A stretch of 64,000 nucleotides of DNA from Isoetes taiwanensis (Eukaryota; Streptophyta; Lycopodiopsida; Isoetales; Isoetaceae): assembly GCA_021234155.1 (NCBI GenBank), contig JAJEKV010000027.1:8963448-9027447 (forward strand), written 5' to 3'. Positions within the stretch are counted from its first letter, which is position 1. Every line of letters starts with the position of its first letter. The notes under the pieces are model-generated. The model was not told where the DNA came from and searched no databases. It was given only the letters and a program-made list of their open reading frames with translations. The translations under genes and the position numbers were made by a program. This document shows positions 60,191 through 64,000 of the stretch, piece by piece.

Positions 60191-60439
60191 GTATTTAAGA
60201 AATCCTATGAGGAAAAAGTTTCATTGATATCATGGCCACAAACGTCATTTGAATCTAGTGACACTTTGACATGTTTGGTGAGGAGCGATTGATACAGTAG
60301 CCATGTGCTTTAGCTCATATAGGCAAAGGAAAGGATTACCATGCAATGAGTTGTTTTGATCAGGAATGTAGAGAACAAAGGTTGAGGTTTAAGAGGGCAA
60401 AAAGGGATGCAAAAATCAAAGAAAATGAAAGAATATGTC

Positions 60440-60461
60440 AATATGTAGCACAATAACAGGG
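60440..60461. repeat. Target-site duplication (22 bp), left copy
   Basis: A 22-bp stretch 'aatatgtagcacaataac' plus 'aggg' recurs at 60877-60898 with one C/T difference. It flanks a 415-bp insertion in the endonuclease-to-RT linker of the non-LTR element. Confidence 0.8.
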
Positions 60462-60876
60462 GGTTCCAAGGGGATTTGATATGGATGTAAAAATTACAAT
60501 TCCTGTAACCATTGACCATATATCCCTAAAAGTTGTTATATAAAAAAAAAATAAACATAGATTTAAGATAAAAAATAATCACGTTAGCTCAATGAGTATA
60601 TTGGTTAAAGTAGTCTTATTAGGACATTGAATTATTTTGGTAGAGCTTTAAGCTCCCGTATTTCATATTCCAAAACCTTTAGCAAAGTCGTATAGAGGTT
60701 CAATATTCCCTCAAAATCTTACACGAACTCGTATTTCATATTTCAAAATCATAGGCGACTCCAATCATAAATGGCCATAAGCAAAACGAGAGGTGCCCGG
60801 AGGCCCCAACATACGACCTGGGACGTAGGATCGACAGATCCGACGATTGTGGTAGTTCGGGGTGCACCTTATTTAG
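60462..60876. mobile_element. 415-bp insertion with 22-bp target duplication, possibly SINE
   Basis: Bounded by the 22-bp direct repeats. Inside are a run of about ten A (about 60541-60551), an A-box-like 'ttagctcaatgagtat' (about 60584) and a B-box-like 'ggttcaatattccc' (about 60697). The A-B distance is longer than usual for a tRNA-derived promoter and the A run is internal, so the SINE identity is tentative. Two similar phrases 'cgtatttcatattcc' and 'cgtatttcatatttc' lie at about 60657 and 60729. The insertion and its duplication are well supported; the class is not. Confidence 0.6.
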
Positions 60877-60898
60877 AATATGTAGCATAATAACAGGG
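60877..60898. repeat. Target-site duplication (22 bp), right copy
   Basis: 'aatatgtagcataataac' plus 'aggg', matching the left copy with one change. The non-LTR sequence resumes after it. Confidence 0.8.
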
Positions 60899-62250
60899 CA
60901 CATTTGCATAAAAAAGCAACAGGAAATGGTAATGGATCTTGTTACGCGTCCACAAAAAAATTGGGACAGGTTAAAGCCATATTAAAATGTTGGGGCTACA
61001 TTGAACGTTGCAGCTCTTTTTGAGAAAATACAAAGTTGTACCACATTCCAAATCAGAATAAATTTTGCATGGATGACAGATATGATGGGGAGTATTTTTT
61101 GTTTACGTTGGATGATATATTATAGTTTACAAAAGTTGTCTAATAATAAAGTGGCATGGTCTTATAGCTGAAATGTTTAAATGGGCGGGTGATGGAGTTG
61201 TTGCTATCTTGTTAAAATTGTTTAATGCAGTGCTATGAGAGGGATTCCTGCAAGCATGGCAAATAAATAGAGTAGTTACAGTCCATAAAGCAGATGATGA
61301 ATTGGATCCAGTTATCGAATGATTATGGTTAGTGGTTTACATGTTAAACTTTTTGCAGGCATTCTGGGTTCAAAAATTAGTATGTGGGCTGTGGGTTTTA
61401 ATGCTAGAACAGTGGGACAAGCTGGGTTCAGACCCAAAAGGTCCATTATTTACCATTTGGTCACTATGCATGCAATGAAATGTTGTTGGGAAAAAGAAGC
61501 CCCCATATGCTGCTTTTGTTGACTTCTCCAAGGCTTTTGATATGGTGAACAAAAAAAATATGGAAAAGAATGGATGATTTAAGCATTCCTGTTGAATGCA
61601 GACAAGTAGTTGGAAAGTTATATGACAAGGTATTATTATCCTTTTCATATATAAAATCTTGTAATGATGTTGTAGAGAGCAATGTGGGAGTAAAACAGGG
61701 GTGTCCTCTGTTACCTATATTATTTGGTCTTTTTATAGATCAACTTGAATGTTGGATGCGGGACCATGGTGGAGATGGGACGCCTATAAATGGGTATATT
61801 CTTATGCTACTTTTATATGCTGATGATGTAATATTGCTATCTAGGAGCATACAGAGATTGCAAAGGCATTTGGATACACTTTCATTATTTTGTGATGCAA
61901 AGGCCATGCAAGTCAATATGGGTAAGACCAAAGTGATTGTGTTTGAGACAAACAAAACTGATTATTTAAAGTTCTTATCAAGGACAACTTGTAGAAATTA
62001 CCAATAGCTACAAGTAACTTAAATTATTAATAGATAAGAGTCCAAATTGGAACCAAGTAGTGGAGCACAAAGTAAAAGGTGGCCTCAAATTAGTCATGCC
62101 CTTACTCATAAGGTTCTTAAATCGACTAATTCGTGTTCCATATTGGAGCTGCAATGTTATGGATGGCTTGATCGTGTCATACAAAAATTTTGCTTCTGCC
62201 CTGATCATATGCAACACATATAATATTCCTCTACTAATATAGTACATGTG
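60899..62250 (+). pseudogene. Non-LTR reverse transcriptase, frame-broken
   Basis: The segments follow the order of a LINE RT. LSNNKVA then GDGVVAILLKLFNAVL and WQINRVVTVHKADDELDP lie at about 61135-61310. MIMVSGLHVKLFAGIL is at 61319 onward. GQAGFRPKRSIIYHLVTMHAM is at about 61410-61475. VDFSKAFDMVNKK (first catalytic Asp) is at about 61515. Then, in the frame 61570-62007, come GVKQGCPLLPILFGLFIDQL and LLYADDVILLS (catalytic YADD, Tyr codon 61816), followed by MQVNMGKTKVIVF. A thumb-like YKYLKLLIDKSPNWN piece follows in another frame near 62010-62050. The wording (VDFSKAFD, LLYADD) is nearer to CR1/Jockey/RTE-type elements than to the usual plant L1 (KAFDSV.W, FADD). There are several stops and at least two frame changes. 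Confidence 0.8.
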
Positions 62251-62640
62251 CCATTGGGGTCAATCTAAACAGTCAAGAGTTGGGAATGTTGGACAGTGGA
62301 AGTTACTCGATTAGAGGGATCAATTCATGCAATGTTATAGCTTCTAGTGTGCATAATGGTTGCACTATCGCAAGTAAGCCCAAGACAGTTATGGAGCAGT
62401 TTGGAAAACGCATGAATAAAAGGACAAAATTGGGGAAGGATGCAGAAATCAGACTTAAACAAGCTCTACATTTGGAATGTGAACTCCTTTCAACGAGAGT
62501 CATCATACCTCATTCACATGTTGAATACTATATTGGACGGCCAAACAAAACTTACAAGATAAGCATTTGCAAATATCTAACATGCACCTGTGCATATTTC
62601 TAGGCTAGAACAATGAAAAGCAATATACTCCATTCAAGCA
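62251..62640 (+). other. Tail of the non-LTR element, uncertain
   Basis: A 107-residue frame (62280-62603) ends with a KISICKYLTCTCAYF segment, faintly like the CxC part of a SWIM zinc finger. Without the following CxH it is not a call. It may be the 3' part of the non-LTR element or an unrelated fragment. Confidence 0.25.
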
Positions 62641-63715
62641 TATAATGTATGTCTTTGCAAGGGTATTAAACCAAGATCCAAGATTGACTATTGACATCAT
62701 CCAACCTGTAGTTATAGATGATGTTCTGTAATCAATCCTTTGAAACATGTTGGTTTTCTATGTTTTTTTCCATTTACTTTGTTAAATAAATGTGTGCCAA
62801 GTTAATCTCCATTTAAGTCAACTATCATTTCAAGTTTTTTTTGTTATATGTTAATGCCACTAAATAGTTCACAATTTCGCCTACTAGGAAAAAAAAAAAA
62901 CCCTCTTAACCAATAAAGAAGAACCCCTCCAAGAAGAATTCTCTGAATGTAGGTTGCAAAGGAAGAAGTTTAAATTGGCAAAGGGGGATGCAATTTACAA
63001 CTCAAGGGCACGGGAAAACAAAAAGCTTATATACATTAGAAGTATATATGAGCAAATGGTGATGGAGTTGTAGAAGGAATTTAAATAGGTCCTTTTAGAA
63101 CTAGTGCAACAATTCTAAATACACAGCAAATAAATTGACAAATACACAATGCAATGTACTCAAATCCAATATAATTTTAGCCATTGAACTGCTACAGTGA
63201 TTTCACTGTTTCCAAGTGATTGACCCAATCACTATAGCAAGATTGACCGAATTCCCTGAAAGCCCAAGATTTGTCAATTTATTCTGCAAACGAACTCACG
63301 AAACCATATAATCATTTAAACATTCATCTTATATTTATTTTGCTCTATCCGGCAGCTATGTCGGACCAATCTCACCTTACCATCCTGATCTCCCCTCACC
63401 CTAAATTTTTGAAAGAACTTCGGCTCCAAAACATTGGACCACATAGTTCTAGTCCAAATATAATTTCTTATCTCTAAGTAAAGGTCATGATTCAAAAGTA
63501 CAATACAAAATCCATCCAGCAACTACAAAAACTGCATATACATAGAAAACCCATTAGCAAAACTATTATACTTACATACCTAACTTTCCATCACACAGCA
63601 CCAATAACAACAGAAGCACACCATCGAACTACACTAGATAACCATGTCAAAACAATCTTCGTGAATGTAACTTCTCTATCCCCACCATATCCTTCACCCG
63701 AAGCCTGCGTTTCCG
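62641..63715. other. AT-rich sequence, nothing recognised
   Basis: Contains an A run at 62889-62900 and short frames only. I found no element end, RNA gene or promoter. Confidence 0.4.
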
Positions 63716-63737
63716 TTAGTTTTACTTTTTTTTTTAA

Positions 63738-63815
63738 GTTCGCATACGCGGTTTGCATTGTTCGTGTATGTGAAAAACTTTTCGCGTATGCGGTTTAGAA
63801 AATTTTGCGTACGCA
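63738..63815. repeat. Short degenerate repeats of 'cgcatacgcggttt'
   Basis: Three related words, 'tcgcatacgcggtttgc', 'tcgcgtatgcggttta' and 'ttgcgtacgcaaatt', lie about 40 bp and 25 bp apart. The last contains the palindrome 'tgcgtacgca'. They are of unknown role. Confidence 0.6.
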
Positions 63816-64000
63816 AATTGTTTTCTGACCGGTGACAGAAAAGTATGAAAAATACATTATTTTACGTCAAAAATATGTATTTTTTAACTTTATATGTTGG
63901 GAGTTTGGATTTCACACATATGAAACCTATCGCTGGCAATTGGTAATTTCTCATCTTATTTTATATTATAATGTTTTAGTGTAAGTGTTGGACCCAGCCC

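Noticed and set aside
1-64000. CRISPR array, bacterial operons or phage genes
   Set aside because: No regular 25-40 bp repeats with unique spacers and no prokaryotic gene layout; the content is that of a plant repeat region.

Overview
The window is a repeat-dominated stretch of land-plant nuclear DNA with no convincing host gene. The evidence is plant-type Ty3/gypsy polyproteins with a tRNA-Gln primer site and an added archaeal-type RNase H (the Tat-like pattern), CACTA transposase domains of the plant TNP2/DUF4218/DUF4216 type, and nested insertions typical of a large plant genome. The species cannot be fixed from the sequence.

Layout. 1-820: short purine-rich and AT-rich degenerate repeats. 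820-9425: a GC-rich macrosatellite of about 1.07 kb units (eight long units, then two units of about 0.29 kb). 9.4-20.0 kb: a mosaic with a pair of GC-rich direct repeats, a decayed CACTA transposase on the minus strand, a (GAA)n tract and GC-rich repeat blocks. 20.0-54.3 kb: the main structure, a head-to-tail array of one gypsy family reading internal1-LTR-internal2-LTR-internal3-LTR. Internal1 is 5'-truncated, and the middle LTR is split by a second, younger gypsy element (34177-44864, 5-bp target duplication AATTC). 54.3-64 kb: a broken non-LTR retrotransposon (ORF1, endonuclease, reverse transcriptase) interrupted by a foldback element and by a 415-bp insertion with a 22-bp target duplication.

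The third internal region (46.2-52.5 kb) is the only well-read copy. Its order is gag - protease - archaeal-type RNase H - reverse transcriptase - native RNase H - integrase. The extra RNase H keeps the D-E-D-D catalytic set and the native one has lost most of it. A TAG just before the YLDD motif is shared by all three copies, and other frame offsets are shared by at least two. This suggests either recoding or amplification of an already broken element by unequal recombination.

Much of 1-46.2 kb carries base-level noise concentrated at CAG/CTG sites (the plant CHG methylation context), seen directly by comparing internal1 and internal2 with the clean internal3. Most broken frames west of 46.26 kb should therefore not be read as biological decay without checking the raw reads.
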